From the NCBI GenBank assembly GCA_024277955.1, contig JAJRUE010000018.1, positions 1 to 6,215 of the forward strand: 6,215 nt of DNA. The letters run 5' to 3'. Positions 5,916-6,215 of this stretch are shown piece after piece. The stretch comes from Alphaproteobacteria bacterium. GTDB lineage: Bacteria; Pseudomonadota; Alphaproteobacteria; Rhodobacterales; Rhodobacteraceae. The translations under genes and the position numbers were made by a program. The stretch's first letter is position 1. Each line of letters starts with the position of its first letter. The notes below the pieces were generated by a model, which was given only the letters and a program-made list of their open reading frames with translations, was not told where the DNA came from and did not search any database.

Positions 5916-5920
5916 GCCCG
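5908..5920 (+). terminator. Short hairpin across the enamidase-like stop codon (weak terminator candidate)
   Basis: CGGGC (5908-5912) pairs with GCCCG (5916-5920) around the TAA. The stem is only five pairs and no T-run follows, so intrinsic termination here is doubtful. Confidence 0.2.
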
Positions 5921-6215
5921 GGACAGAAATGAAATACTGAATCGCTTGCTGCGCAAACCCGCCCGGCGGCAACGCCTGGGGCAGCGCCCGACCCCCGCCC
6001 TGTCGCACCTCTGGTGCGCTTCCAGTGCAACGGCGGGCGCCTCTCGCCCACCCTCGGGGCAGCCTCTACCCTCCATATTGCTGCGATAGCGATGCAGGTT
6101 TTCGGCCGTTGCGCTTGATCGGGTTTGTCTCTGCTCCGAACAGAGGGCATGCGACCACCCGGGTGGGCGCGGATGCGCCCGCCTTGGGGGCGGGCAGGCG
6201 CAAATGTGCCTACCC
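5916..6215. other. Right-hand region without a recognisable gene
   Basis: About 300 bases follow the enamidase-like stop. I see no supported coding frame, tRNA or promoter. Minus-strand frames (6150-5836 and 6008-4461) run back into the enamidase gene in the wrong frame and lack family features. Structures seen: CTCTG/CAGAG hairpin (6129-6133 with 6141-6145), a perfect 12-base palindrome CCACCCGGGTGG (6155-6166), and a third relative of the dispersed repeat at the edge. It looks like intergenic repeat sequence. Confidence 0.5.
6172..6215. repeat. Dispersed hairpin repeat, diverged copy 3 (cut by window edge)
   Basis: TGCGCC (6174-6179) pairs with GGCGCA (6197-6202) around a G-rich interior containing GGGCAGGCGCA, as in copies 1 and 2. 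The sequence before it (GGGTGGGCGCGGATGCGCC) resembles that before copy 1. The tail AAATGTGCCTACCC is, in reverse complement, like GGGTAGGCGCAAAATGC beside copy 2, suggesting an inverted partner. Confidence 0.5.

Noticed and set aside
4461..6008. Minus-strand open frame of 515 codons opposite the enamidase-like gene
   Set aside because: His/Gly/Ala-rich shadow of a clearly recognised gene, with no motifs of its own.

Overview
The window is GC-rich, with tightly packed genes and long spurious reading frames opposite the real ones. Protein flavour and the hairpin-rich spacers suggest an alphaproteobacterium, perhaps of the Rhodobacterales. This placement is an inference; no rRNA or other marker gene is present.

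Layout: a leftward (minus-strand) block reads from about 4457 down to 1. It holds, in order, a FAD-binding subunit of a molybdenum hydroxylase (4457-3594), a fused [2Fe-2S]/molybdopterin catalytic subunit (3601-878), and, after a 229-base hairpin-rich spacer, the first 216 codons of a protein resembling 6-hydroxynicotinate reductase (648 to beyond the left edge). A rightward gene, 4737-5915, encodes an amidohydrolase closely resembling enamidase of Eubacterium barkeri. The two transcription units diverge from 4458-4736, where two near-palindromic 14-base sites, one at each end, overlap the predicted -10 elements. The last 300 bases hold no convincing gene, only repeat-like sequence.

Together the genes match the first three steps of the reductive nicotinate pathway: hydroxylation of nicotinate to 6-hydroxynicotinate (Mo hydroxylase), reduction to 1,4,5,6-tetrahydro-6-oxonicotinate (Hnr-like), and ring opening to 2-formylglutarate (enamidase). 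The pathway is best known from anaerobic E. barkeri and has also been described in Azorhizobium. The exact substrate (nicotinate or another N-heterocycle) cannot be fixed from sequence alone.

The most striking feature is a single in-frame TAG (2588-2590) that splits the catalytic Mo subunit at codon 338 of 907. Reading frame and conserved sequence continue intact on both sides, so this is a lone nonsense change, a recoding or suppression event, or a sequencing error, not general decay. A dispersed hairpin repeat occurs in all three spacers.
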